From Spirochaetales bacterium (GTDB taxonomy: Bacteria; Spirochaetota; Spirochaetia; UBA9216): DNA of 64,000 nucleotides. The first letter of the stretch is position 1, and each line of letters opens with the position of its first letter. The notes below the pieces were generated by a model that was not told where the DNA came from, did not search any database, and was given only the letters and a program-made list of their open reading frames with translations. The stretch lies in assembly GCA_016839055.1 (NCBI GenBank), contig JAEKNX010000003.1:248001-312000 (forward strand), given 5' to 3'. Both the position numbers and the translations under genes were made by a program. Positions 10,291 to 18,518 of this stretch are shown here, in pieces.

Positions 10291-11595
10291 ATGCTTGAAA
10301 AGCTAAAACAATTCATATTGGTCCTGACGGCATTTTCATTATTCCTTTCCTGTTGGAACCCTGTCGCCCCCCCTGTTGATAATCCGGATCCTGCAGACGA
10401 GATTCCAGAACCAGAGGGAAAAGCCCCTGATCTCACAGTATCAATTCAGCTGCCACAAAGCGGCATAGATCCCGGCAGCTCATTTGATATAACAACCACA
10501 ACGACAAACAATGGAACCGCCGACGCGGGCAGCAGCAGCATCAGTTATTATTTAAGCGCGGACAACACCCTCGAAACCGGCAGTGATGTGCTCATCGGAA
10601 ATTATACAATTGCCGCGATTACTTCCGGAAACAGCGTCAGCCATTCTACAACTTATCAGTGGAGCGTATCAGGTACATACTACATTTTTGCCGAAGCTGA
10701 CCCCGACAACATTATTACAGAAAGTGATGAAGCAAATAACCGGGGGCGCGGCAGCCTCTTGATAAACGAGGGAACAAAAGACCTGAGCATTCAATCCATG
10801 AGTCTTTCCGGAAGTCATTCAGCTTACGGAGACAATCTGCCTATCTCACTAGTTGTAAAAAACAACGGCACCGAAACTGTTACCGAAAGTTTTAAGATCA
10901 ATTACTACCTGTCTACAGACTCGGATCTGACTCCCGCCGGGGATACCGATCTTGGAACGCTTGATGTTACGACTGATATTCCAGGTTCCGAAACAGCAGA
11001 TATCAATTCGTCCCCGACTGTCCCCGATGACCTGGATATCAATCAATGCGTCTACATCTATGCAGTTATAGATTCCACAGATGCTGTCACCGAAACCGAT
11101 GAGGGGAACAATACTCTGACCGTTGGTAACGCAGCCATAACTCTAATTTACAACAATGACGACACCGAAAGAAGTTACAGCTTGACCTTCGAGACCTTCC
11201 CTCCCACCGGAAACGCCGGAACAAACCCCGATACCTGGCTTTTCCTCTATGATGATACGACAGGGGGAGACCTCGGGGATTTTATCAATGAAAATGATAA
11301 CGGCGGAACCTTCATGGCAGATAAATATTCCGGACTCGGAGCAACTCTGTCTCCCGGCACCTACTATGTCCTTGTTATGGGAACATCTTCCGGTCCCTAT
11401 GCGTTTTCGATCCGGACCGAATGGATAGACCTCCGGTTTTTCAGCAGTGAGCCCACCACAGATCCTTACGAAAACGATGACTCCTACTCAGGTCATATTC
11501 CAGGCTCTCCGGTATCCGTAAAGGCCGGCGGATTCATAAACAGATACTGCGGAAGCTCGTCTGATTTCGACTGGTTCGAAATAATATTACCTTAA
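10291..11595 (+). CDS. CARDB-domain lipoprotein with PPC-like C-terminal domain
   Basis: 434 residues, starting at an ATG with AGGAGG 6 bases upstream. The N-terminus is a lipoprotein signal peptide ending in the lipobox LFLSC, so the mature protein should be lipid-anchored at Cys21. A Pro-rich linker is followed by two CARDB-like (cell adhesion related) beta-sandwich domains at about 45-155 and 160-275. These are recognisable from the recurring pattern NNGTxxxGSxxxxYYLSxDNxL followed by ESDEANN or ETDEGNN. The last 150 residues (NPDTWLFLYDD, GTYYVLVMGTSSGPY, SSSDFDWFEI) resemble a bacterial pre-peptidase C-terminal (PPC) domain. The next gene carries a close copy of this C-terminal half. Being divergent from the giant adhesin suggests a shared cell-surface role, which is inference only. 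Confidence 0.8.
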   Translation: MLEKLKQFILVLTAFSLFLSCWNPVAPPVDNPDPADEIPEPEGKAPDLTVSIQLPQSGIDPGSSFDITTTTTNNGTADAGSSSISYYLSADNTLETGSDVLIGNYTIAAITSGNSVSHSTTYQWSVSGTYYIFAEADPDNIITESDEANNRGRGSLLINEGTKDLSIQSMSLSGSHSAYGDNLPISLVVKNNGTETVTESFKINYYLSTDSDLTPAGDTDLGTLDVTTDIPGSETADINSSPTVPDDLDINQCVYIYAVIDSTDAVTETDEGNNTLTVGNAAITLIYNNDDTERSYSLTFETFPPTGNAGTNPDTWLFLYDDTTGGDLGDFINENDNGGTFMADKYSGLGATLSPGTYYVLVMGTSSGPYAFSIRTEWIDLRFFSSEPTTDPYENDDSYSGHIPGSPVSVKAGGFINRYCGSSSDFDWFEIILP

Positions 11596-11661
11596 AAAAA
11601 AGGGGCAGAAAAGCTGATTTCGTTATATAATTAATACAGTAATGATAGAAGGAGACAGGAT

Positions 11662-13467
11662 ATGAAAAAATATTTGTTGATTTCAGGACTCATTATGGCG
11701 GCCATCCTTCTCCAATCCTGTCCTATGCCCCTGATCGACATTGATCAGGTGGAACCTATTACAGAAGAATCAGAAATAATACAGCAAGATCCGCCGGCTT
11801 CGGAAACAGAAGAAACCGGAGAGCAGGACGACGGTATTGAGCCGGCACCAATTGAGACTGTTACCCCTGGAATAACAACCGACATCGAAAGGAACCAGGG
11901 CATATATATAAACGAGCAGAACGAAAAGATTGACATCAGAAGCACTGAGGGCGGAATTACCGTGGCCTGCGTAGAAGCTGTAGATATAGTTTTTCTGGAA
12001 GCCCCGAACATAGAGGTTTCTGAGAATGACCGTACAAGAGCGATTGCTCTTGTTATAGGAAGAAGAGACGACGGAAACCCGGGCTTATGGGAGATCCACA
12101 ATGATGACTCAATCCATCCCCTTAAAATTGAAGGAAAAGAGACCTCTATGCTTCCTGAATCTGAAGAATATCAGGACTGGATGATGGCCGCCTTCGGCTG
12201 GAAATATTACGTAACGGGCATAAGCTCCGACGGGAGAATAGTCATTGGCTACGCTGAGAACAATGGCGGATGGGAACATCCTCACTGGAACATTAAAGAG
12301 GAAACAACAGTAGGGGTTTACTGGAATTTAGGCAAAAACAACTCTGGCCGGATTCCCTGGGTATCCAGGGCAAAAGTAATCGGAACTCCCCTGAACTCCT
12401 TTGACTGGAAATTCGGATCTGACAAATTCGGAAGAATAGCAATGAGATGGCTCCGTTTTCTCAGGAAAAGGTTTCAACTCCTGTTTCTTGACTGGATGGA
12501 AAACTATCTGACTACGGCTGTCTCGGTAAACCTGGCAGAAGAGGAAGGACAGTACATAATTAAAGGTCCGGACAAAGACGGTATCGATTCAGCGGCTGTG
12601 GTTAGCGGGAAAAAAGTAATATCCATAGAGCCGCTTCCCACCTCCGGAGATGAGTTGGATCTCAGCCCCGGAGCATTGATACCCGCCAATTCAAATGCGG
12701 CTGACGGAGAAAATCTGGCGGTGATTCTGACTATTGAGAATTCCGGAACAGGCATAGTTACCGGCACCTTCGATGTTCAGTTTTATCTTTCAGACGATAC
12801 AGTATTTGATACCGGAGATATCAACGTCGGAACAGTTTCTGTAACCCAAAATATTCCTGACTCGTCCGCCATTGAAATAACAAGCCTGCTTACGATACCG
12901 GATCTTAAGAAAAACAAATGCCTTTTCATCTATGCAGTTATTGATTCAAACAACTCGGTTGAAGAAACAGATGAGGACAATAATTCCCTCACTCCTGATG
13001 CTGCTCCGGCCATCCTTGTTTACGACGATGAAAACGATTTAAGAAATTACAGCCTAAGCATAGAAACTTTCCCGGCTACAGGAACCGTCGACACAAATCC
13101 TGACACGTGGCTTTTTCTCTATGATGATACGACAAGGGAGGACCTCTCAGACTACCTCAATGAAAATGATAACGGCGGAACATTTTTAACAGATAACTAT
13201 TCCGGGCTTGGGGAAACTCTTACCCCCGGGATCTACTACGTCCTGGTTATGGGAACTGCATCCGGGCCTTATGCACTCTCAGTCCGGCTTTCAGGAGATG
13301 ACATCAGATTCTTTGAAGATGAACTTACCTCGGATCCCTACGAAGACGACGATTCCTATTACGGTCACATCCCGAACTCGCCTGCGCCTGTCAGCGTAGG
13401 CGGCGCAGTAAACAGATACTGCGGAAGCTCATCTGATTTCGACTGGTTCAGGATTGTACTTCCATAG
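11662..13467 (+). CDS. CARDB/PPC lipoprotein, paralogue of the upstream gene with a different N-terminal domain
   Basis: 601 residues. The ATG at 11662 has AAGGAG upstream, and the signal peptide ends in the lipobox LLQSC. An acidic linker (about 25-75) leads to an N-terminal domain of about 240 residues that I do not recognise. It contains GISSDGRIVIGYAE followed by a Trp-rich stretch, faintly like HAF-type extracellular repeats. From about residue 335 there is one CARDB-like domain (ENSGTGIVTGTFDVQFYLS, ETDEDNNSL), then a PPC-like domain to the end. The last 270 or so residues align closely with the preceding lipoprotein, and stretches are near-identical at the DNA level (CTATGATGATACGACA in both). 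The two therefore arose by duplication with exchange of the N-terminal module. The gap between the genes is 66 bases with no terminator, so they are probably co-transcribed. Confidence 0.78.
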   Translation: MKKYLLISGLIMAAILLQSCPMPLIDIDQVEPITEESEIIQQDPPASETEETGEQDDGIEPAPIETVTPGITTDIERNQGIYINEQNEKIDIRSTEGGITVACVEAVDIVFLEAPNIEVSENDRTRAIALVIGRRDDGNPGLWEIHNDDSIHPLKIEGKETSMLPESEEYQDWMMAAFGWKYYVTGISSDGRIVIGYAENNGGWEHPHWNIKEETTVGVYWNLGKNNSGRIPWVSRAKVIGTPLNSFDWKFGSDKFGRIAMRWLRFLRKRFQLLFLDWMENYLTTAVSVNLAEEEGQYIIKGPDKDGIDSAAVVSGKKVISIEPLPTSGDELDLSPGALIPANSNAADGENLAVILTIENSGTGIVTGTFDVQFYLSDDTVFDTGDINVGTVSVTQNIPDSSAIEITSLLTIPDLKKNKCLFIYAVIDSNNSVEETDEDNNSLTPDAAPAILVYDDENDLRNYSLSIETFPATGTVDTNPDTWLFLYDDTTREDLSDYLNENDNGGTFLTDNYSGLGETLTPGIYYVLVMGTASGPYALSVRLSGDDIRFFEDELTSDPYEDDDSYYGHIPNSPAPVSVGGAVNRYCGSSSDFDWFRIVLP

Positions 13468-13484
13468 GATAGTCTCTTTTCCTG

Positions 13485-13510
13485 AAAAAAAATGAGGGGA
13501 TCATCCCCCC
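13485..13510 (-). terminator. Rho-independent terminator of the esterase remnant
   Basis: Read on the minus strand, a GGGGAT/ATCCCC hairpin at about 13495-13510 is followed by eight T (the A run at 13485-13492). It sits directly after the stop of the decayed esterase fragment and may also stop plus-strand transcription from the lipoprotein genes. Confidence 0.6.
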
Positions 13511-13716
13511 ACATTGTCTTCCGGCGGCTCAACACCAATCAGATTCTTAATAAACTGTACTGTCGCTTCGAGAATTTTCGTGGTTCTGAAGTCCTTTTCT
13601 CTAACCTCGGAACCATGCTCTCCGTAAATCTTGAAATCGGCGAATAGCGGACAAACGCCTCCTCGTCATACCGGGGTAGTGCTTTCATGGCACTCCCTGC
13701 TCCAAGCCGGGCTTCC
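13501..13716 (-). pseudogene. Esterase remnant with internal deletion
   Basis: Minus-strand translation from about 13716 gives GAGSAMKALPRYDEEAFVRYSP and FTESMVP, clearly homologous to GASSAMKTLPRFDEEIYEKYSP and FTERMVP of the intact esterase at 15179-16165. After MVP, near 13605-13612, the homology jumps to another frame: HGSEVREKDFRTTKILEAT matches HGFEVKRKDYRTTLILEET. The stretch in between, which in the intact enzyme carries the catalytic Asp, is missing, and everything upstream including the nucleophile is gone. The frame ends at TGA 13501-13503 just before a terminator. This is a dead 3' fragment abutting the adhesin stub. Confidence 0.75.
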
Positions 13717-13737
13717 AGTCACATCTATGTCCCCGGT

Positions 13738-14250
13738 TCATGTCGAATTGATTACACCAGACCCGGTAAGCGTCGCGCCACCGACACTTATACTCAAGTT
13801 CCCGTCTACGACACTCAAGGCTCCGGTTCCGTTTACAGTCAAGACATTACCTGCTGTTATCGTTCCGGTTCCCGCGGCTGCTATGTTCCCTCCGGTGTTA
13901 ACCGTCAAGGCTCCCACAGTCGTAAAACTTCCGCCGGTAGCTACCGTTACCGCCTGGCTTACCACAGCTGAGTTTGCGCTGAAGGCATTAGCCCCGACAT
14001 TAATAGTTTCAGCAAAGGCAATTGTTGCGGTATCGTCGGCTCCATCAGGATAGCCATCATTCGTTGTTGTAGTATCATCGTACCAATTATTTTGAGCAGT
14101 CCACCTTCCTGCCGGACCGCCACCATCCCAGGTAAAATCATCAGCGAACACACCCCCGGCACAGACCATTAGCAGGGTTAAAATTGTGAGTATTTTTATA
14201 AATGTGCGAACTTTCCCTTTTACAGGCATATCAATAAAAATATACTTCAT
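13738..14250 (-). pseudogene. Truncated adhesin N-terminal stub
   Basis: 170 codons with a signal peptide (IKILTILTLLMVCAGGVFA) followed by DDFTWDGGGPAGRW and NNWYDD. This is the same W...W...NW opening as the giant adhesin at the left end, followed by about 100 residues of Gly/Thr/Ala beta-helix units (GALTVNTGGNI, GTITAGNVLTVNG). It stops after GSGVINST, 22 bases before the esterase remnant begins. The family is normally very large, so this looks like the surviving 5' end of a deleted adhesin gene. No convincing ribosome-binding site precedes the ATG, and an alternative ATG lies at 14229. It could still be expressed as a short secreted protein. Confidence 0.65.
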
Positions 14251-14398
14251 AGATAGGGCTGTTACATTACTTTTTATAAGTAAAATTTTTACGCAACTAT
14301 TTTATATAGGGTGTGATTCTCCCCCGGGGGGGGGTATCGAAAGAACGGCCCGTACCGGCCGGCAAAACGTGAGTGTAGCCGGAGCAGAGGTACGGTTG

Positions 14399-14429
14399 AA
14401 TCTTCAGAAAGTCTTGCTTTCTGAAGATT
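14399..14429. repeat. Perfect 13-bp inverted repeat (hairpin)
   Basis: AATCTTCAGAAAG (14399-14411) and its exact reverse complement CTTTCTGAAGATT (14417-14429) flank a 5-base loop. No T run follows on either strand, so it is not a standard terminator. It lies between poly-G tracts upstream of the Uma2 gene. Confidence 0.8.
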
Positions 14430-14444
14430 TGCCTTCTGGAGACA

Positions 14445-14468
14445 GGGGGGGGGGAAACTCCCCCCCCC
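14445..14468. repeat. G10/C9 homopolymer palindrome
   Basis: Ten G, AAACT, then nine C. The two tracts can pair as an all-GC hairpin or, in the other conformation, support a G-quadruplex. A related C5G9 lies at 14321-14334. Such tracts are prone to slippage and to sequencing error. Confidence 0.75.
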
Positions 14469-14513
14469 TCTGCCGTCTCTTGCGTATCCTGATTAATGGG
14501 TTATAATAAAGGT

Positions 14514-15173
14514 ATGTCGACTCACAGAGAACCAAAAAATAATTATTTCACATACTCTGACTATAAAAAATGGCCGGACGAAGAGCGTTGGGAGATAATA
14601 GATGGCGAGGCGTACAAAATGAGCCCTGCTCCAGGCAGAACTCATCAGAAGATGGTTGTTGAGATTGCAAGACAGTTTGGAAATTTTCTCGAAGATAAGC
14701 CCTGCGAGGTGTATTCCGGCCCCTTTGACATCTTTCTGCCCGCAGCGGACGAAGATGAGGATCAGACGAGTACGATAGTCCAGCCTGATATTTCTATAAT
14801 CTGCGATGAATTAAAACTAAGTGAAAAAGGCTGCACAGGAGCGCCCGACATAGTGATTGAGGTAGTATCACCCTACGGAAAAACCCGTGATCAGGTAAAA
14901 AAATTATATACGTATGAAAAGAAGGGGGTCGGCGAATACTGGATAGTCCACTCAATCGACAAACTGATGTGGAAATATGCACGCACAAGCGATGCCCCCG
15001 CGGCCGATTACGGACGCCCGGAGATTTTCGATAACAGCGGACGGCCCAAAAGCAGCATACTGCCCGGTTTCGAACTCGATCTTATGAAGGTATTTGGTCC
15101 TGAGCCTGAGGTAGTCAGCCAACCATCGCCTGCAAAATACCGGACACAACGCAAAACAGAGATTCTTGATTAG
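14514..15173 (+). CDS. Uma2 family (DUF820) endonuclease-like protein
   Basis: 219 residues from the ATG at 14514; an in-frame ATG at 14496 would add six residues, and neither has a good Shine-Dalgarno. The protein shows the Uma2 signature: a start near YSDYKKWPDEERWEIIDG, then VQPDISIICD, PDIVIEVVSP and YEKKGVGEYWIV. These form the PD-(D/E)xK nuclease-like core (Asp and Glu in PDIVIE, a following Lys). Members are abundant in cyanobacteria and some spirochaetes, are often next to mobile or decayed DNA, and have no settled biological role. The isolated position next to remnants and poly-G tracts fits acquisition by transfer. The C-terminal 25 residues are a low-complexity tail. Confidence 0.8.
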   Translation: MSTHREPKNNYFTYSDYKKWPDEERWEIIDGEAYKMSPAPGRTHQKMVVEIARQFGNFLEDKPCEVYSGPFDIFLPAADEDEDQTSTIVQPDISIICDELKLSEKGCTGAPDIVIEVVSPYGKTRDQVKKLYTYEKKGVGEYWIVHSIDKLMWKYARTSDAPAADYGRPEIFDNSGRPKSSILPGFELDLMKVFGPEPEVVSQPSPAKYRTQRKTEILD

Positions 15174-15178
15174 CCGCC

Positions 15179-16165
15179 TTATTTCGCTTCAGATAGTTTT
15201 CTCATAAACCTAATGGTTTCTTCGAGGATGAGGGTTGTTCGATAGTCCTTCCTCTTGACCTCAAAGCCGTGCCCTCCGTTTTTATGAATAAGAAATCTGC
15301 AGGATACACCCAGTTCTTTAAGCCGCTTAATTGTCTTTACTGATGTATTATAGGGAACAACCTCATCCTGCCTGCCGTGAACAGCCATTACGGGAACCAT
15401 ACGTTCAGTAAAGCTGTTTATTGGTGAGTACTTTTCATAAATTTCTTCATCAAAACGGGGCAAAGTCTTCATTGCTGAACTTGCACCAAATCTTGCAAAG
15501 AATGATTTATCATCAGGTGAAAACAGATCTATTAAATCTGAGGGAGAATAATAGGCGACAACGCCGCGGACACCTTCCATGGCCTTCTTTGATACAGTAC
15601 TCTGCTCCCGGGTATTGAAAGCCGCATGACAGAGGGCAAGGTGTCCACCGGCGGACAATCCCATCAGAATTATTTTGGGACTGAGGCCGAGCCTCTCTGC
15701 ATTATCACGGACAAACCCGACGCTGTCTGAATAGTCTTCAATAATTTCGGCCATATTGTTTGTATATGCAAAGCGATAATCGACTGATACGATAGAAAAC
15801 CCCCTGTCAGCCAGGAAACGGCACCATGAAATGATATTGGGCTGGTTTCTATAACCGCTTATCCACCCGCCGCCGTGGGCAAAAACAACGGTTGCGGTTC
15901 CGGGCCCTCCGGCCTGCGGGCGCCAGAGGTCAAGTTTTAGATCCGGACCGGGGATTTCCTTAAAAACTATTGTTTCAGATTCACTGCCGCCCCCTGAATC
16001 TATAGGAAGGCGGGCCCCCATCTTATTTCTCAGCCAGAAGATGAAGGCGATGACGGTGAATAACACTGCGAAGGCTGCATCAACGGCTGCCAGGGCGATA
16101 ATCACCGGAATCAGATAATGTTTATTGGCAATAAACCAGGTGTTTTTCAACCGTTTGAACTTCAT
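15179..16165 (-). CDS. Membrane-anchored alpha/beta-hydrolase esterase (HSL/BD-FAE type)
   Basis: 328 residues. A hydrophobic segment at about 18-45 should anchor it in the membrane, with the catalytic domain following. The oxyanion motif HGGG is at 97-100, the nucleophile elbow GLSAGG gives Ser171, GRQDEVVP gives Asp267 and GGHGF gives His299, so the triad is complete. The family hydrolyses small carboxylic esters; the substrate is unknown. The start codon overlaps the stop of the upstream EamA gene by 4 bases (ATGA), so the two are translationally coupled. A broken relative of this gene lies at 13501-13716. The 3' end faces the Uma2 gene only 5 bases away, with no terminator seen. Confidence 0.85.
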   Translation of the reverse strand: MKFKRLKNTWFIANKHYLIPVIIALAAVDAAFAVLFTVIAFIFWLRNKMGARLPIDSGGGSESETIVFKEIPGPDLKLDLWRPQAGGPGTATVVFAHGGGWISGYRNQPNIISWCRFLADRGFSIVSVDYRFAYTNNMAEIIEDYSDSVGFVRDNAERLGLSPKIILMGLSAGGHLALCHAAFNTREQSTVSKKAMEGVRGVVAYYSPSDLIDLFSPDDKSFFARFGASSAMKTLPRFDEEIYEKYSPINSFTERMVPVMAVHGRQDEVVPYNTSVKTIKRLKELGVSCRFLIHKNGGHGFEVKRKDYRTTLILEETIRFMRKLSEAK

Positions 16166-17046
16166 TTTACAAGAACCTTGTTTCTACGACGCTGAAAATA
16201 CAAAAACAGGGCTGCGCCGATAATCAACAATGCGCCGGCGGCGGATAATAGATCTGGAACCTCGTGCCATAAGAAAAAACCAATAATTACAGAGAAGACT
16301 ACATGGGTGTAATTGTAGATGGAAACCTCTCCGGCTGGTCCGTTTGTATAGGCGAGGGTGAGGAAGTATTGTCCTCCTGCAGCGAAGACACCGGTTAAGA
16401 TGAGAGCTATAAGCTCGAAGAAGGTCGGCGTCTTCCATACCGCAAGCATTGGTATTAACACTAAAATGACAGATATCCCTGAAAACCAGAATATTATAGT
16501 GAGAGTATTCTCTTTACCGCTGAGAGAGGCAATTACCGTATAGGCTCCGGCTGCAAGCAGGGCTGCTGCGAGGCCGGCAATCGCAGGTACTATTTGCATA
16601 TTTAGCCCCGGCTTTATTATCAGCAGAGCCCCGGCGAAGGCTGTTAAGAGAGCCGGAATCTGATATCGGCGAATTTTTTCACCGAGAAATACAGCCGACA
16701 GTATTATCACAAAGAAGGCTGACAGTTTATTCAGAATTGCGGAATCTCCAAGCTGGAGTCGTTCTACCGAGAAAAAGTAGAGAACCACCCCAAAGAACCC
16801 GAACAGCGAACGGACAATCAAGCGCTTTCGGTTTTCAGAGTTTCCAAAAAATATTCGGCGACCTTCCGTTCTGAATTTTAACACGAGAACAGGAATAACA
16901 ATTATTCCCATTACAAAGTTTCTGAAGAACACCTTCTGAATGAAGGGAATTGCGTCAGCCTGCTTGACGGCGGCACTCATGAGCGCAAATGAAAGGGCTG
17001 AGATGATCATATGCAGAGGTGCGGAAAATCCGGGGGGGTTTCTCAT
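16162..17046 (-). CDS. EamA/DMT-family transporter
   Basis: 294 residues, ten predicted membrane helices in two five-helix halves, the standard size and form of drug/metabolite transporters. The first half includes GEKIRRYQIPALLTAFAGALLI and the second VIIGFFLWHEVPDLLSAAGALLII, the typical EamA repeat ends (avoid reading a substrate from these). It is an inner-membrane exporter or importer of unknown solute. It is the first gene of a two-gene unit with the esterase and diverges from aroA. Confidence 0.85.
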   Translation of the reverse strand: MRNPPGFSAPLHMIISALSFALMSAAVKQADAIPFIQKVFFRNFVMGIIVIPVLVLKFRTEGRRIFFGNSENRKRLIVRSLFGFFGVVLYFFSVERLQLGDSAILNKLSAFFVIILSAVFLGEKIRRYQIPALLTAFAGALLIIKPGLNMQIVPAIAGLAAALLAAGAYTVIASLSGKENTLTIIFWFSGISVILVLIPMLAVWKTPTFFELIALILTGVFAAGGQYFLTLAYTNGPAGEVSIYNYTHVVFSVIIGFFLWHEVPDLLSAAGALLIIGAALFLYFQRRRNKVLVK

Positions 17047-17194
17047 ACAGAATTATTACTCTTTTTCTCAGTGAGAATCAACGGGGATAAACTGCAGAAA
17101 ATGAGCGTCCACCGAGGGATAACGAGATTCGCAATAGGAAGTTAACCTAAGTCAGAGAGAGAGACATATAAATACTTTTAATGTATCATTAAGC

Positions 17195-18487
17195 ATGGAT
17201 ACAAGAATTCAAAGCCTTGAAGGAAAAAAACTTAACAGCAGTGCGGCTGTCGCAATACCATCATCAAAATCGCATACAATACGTGCCCTTCTGATTGCCG
17301 CAATGGCTGACGGTAATAGCCGCCTTATCAATCCGCTCGATTCAGCTGATGCCCGCTCCTGTATTGATGCCTGCCGAAAATTCGGCGCCCTTATTGACAC
17401 CTCCTCCAGCGAAGACGAGATGACAGTCTGGACGGTAAAAGGCAGCGGAGGAGTCTCCCCCCCCGATATCAATACTATCGATGTCGGAAACTCAGGCACA
17501 ACCCTCTATCTCGCGGCTGGCATGGCTGCGCTGGCAAAAACCGAAGTCCGCTTCACCGGCGACAACCAGATTCAAAACAGGCCTGTTAAAGCGCTGCTCG
17601 ATGCACTTTCAGACCTTGGAGCAGAGGTCAGCCTTCCGGGCGCTTCCGGATGTCCGCCGTTTCAGCTTAAGGGACCGCTTAAAGGCGGGGAAACCTCAAT
17701 TGAATGCCCGACAAGCCAGTATCTGTCATCCCTGCTTCTGTGCTGCCCGCTTGCCGAAGGCGACAGCATTATAAACGTGCCGCTTCTAATGGAACGCCCC
17801 TATGTTGAGATGACCCTAAGGTGGCTCGACTCTCAGGGAATTGAATATACTAATGAGCATTTTAAACGATTTACAATTCCCGGCCGGCAGAGATACAGGT
17901 CATTCGAATCGCGGATACCGGGAGACTTCTCTTCGGCCGCCTTCTTTCTCTGCGCGGCGGCAATAACAGGATCGAGGCTCACCCTCGAAGGGCTCGACGT
18001 CACCGACAGTCAGGGTGACAAAGCCATTCTCGATTACCTCTCGCAGATGGGCTGCAATATAGAAACCGGAGCCGATTCGGTGACAATCTCGGGGCCGGCG
18101 CGCCTTAAGGCGGCATGCCTCGATCTGAACGACACCCCGGATGCCCTTCCCGCAATGGCGGTTGCGGCCTGTTTTGCAGAGGGAGAGAGCATCCTCCACA
18201 ACGTCCCCCAGGCAAGGCTGAAGGAAACCGACCGAATTGCAGTTATGCGGGGGGAGCTCTCAAAGCTTGGCGCAGAGATCAAAGAACGGGAAGATGGTCT
18301 GATTATCCGGGGCGGAAAACAGCTTAAAGGATGCCATATCGAAGGGCACGAGGATCACAGGGTTGTAATGTCGCTTGCCATCGCAGCCCTATGCGCGGAA
18401 GGGGAAACTGTAATAACCGGCGCCGAAGCGGTTGATATTACCTATCCCGGCTTCTTTGAACAGCTGAGACTCCTGACCGATGGCTGA
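17195..18487 (+). CDS. aroA: 3-phosphoshikimate 1-carboxyvinyltransferase (EPSP synthase)
   Basis: 430 residues, normal length. It catalyses shikimate-3-phosphate + PEP to EPSP, the sixth step of the shikimate pathway, in the cytosol. Visible motifs: PSSKSHTIRAL at 22-32 with the PEP-binding Lys25, GNSGTT at 98-103, the quartet TSQYLSS, LKETDRI, and GHEDHRV near the C-terminus. The usual Arg in the GNxGTxxR motif is replaced here (GNSGTTLYLA), a variation worth noting since that Arg helps bind phosphate in many homologues. The start lacks an obvious Shine-Dalgarno. A threonine aldolase follows 31 bases downstream, probably in the same transcript. Confidence 0.93.
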   Translation: MDTRIQSLEGKKLNSSAAVAIPSSKSHTIRALLIAAMADGNSRLINPLDSADARSCIDACRKFGALIDTSSSEDEMTVWTVKGSGGVSPPDINTIDVGNSGTTLYLAAGMAALAKTEVRFTGDNQIQNRPVKALLDALSDLGAEVSLPGASGCPPFQLKGPLKGGETSIECPTSQYLSSLLLCCPLAEGDSIINVPLLMERPYVEMTLRWLDSQGIEYTNEHFKRFTIPGRQRYRSFESRIPGDFSSAAFFLCAAAITGSRLTLEGLDVTDSQGDKAILDYLSQMGCNIETGADSVTISGPARLKAACLDLNDTPDALPAMAVAACFAEGESILHNVPQARLKETDRIAVMRGELSKLGAEIKEREDGLIIRGGKQLKGCHIEGHEDHRVVMSLAIAALCAEGETVITGAEAVDITYPGFFEQLRLLTDG

Positions 18488-18518
18488 CAAAACCGAGAGT
18501 TTACGATAAAATTAAGCC

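Larger units (their letters stand above)
14251..14513. other. Non-coding patch with poly-G/C tracts and hairpins
   Basis: No credible gene. It holds C5G9 at 14321-14334, a perfect 13-bp hairpin at 14399-14429, and G10-AAACT-C9 at 14445-14468. The plus-strand open frame through it is an accident of the repeats. Confidence 0.6.

Noticed and set aside
14186-14506. 106-codon plus-strand frame across the poly-G patch
   Set aside because: It reads through the hairpin and homopolymers, has no ribosome-binding site, and its composition follows the repeats.
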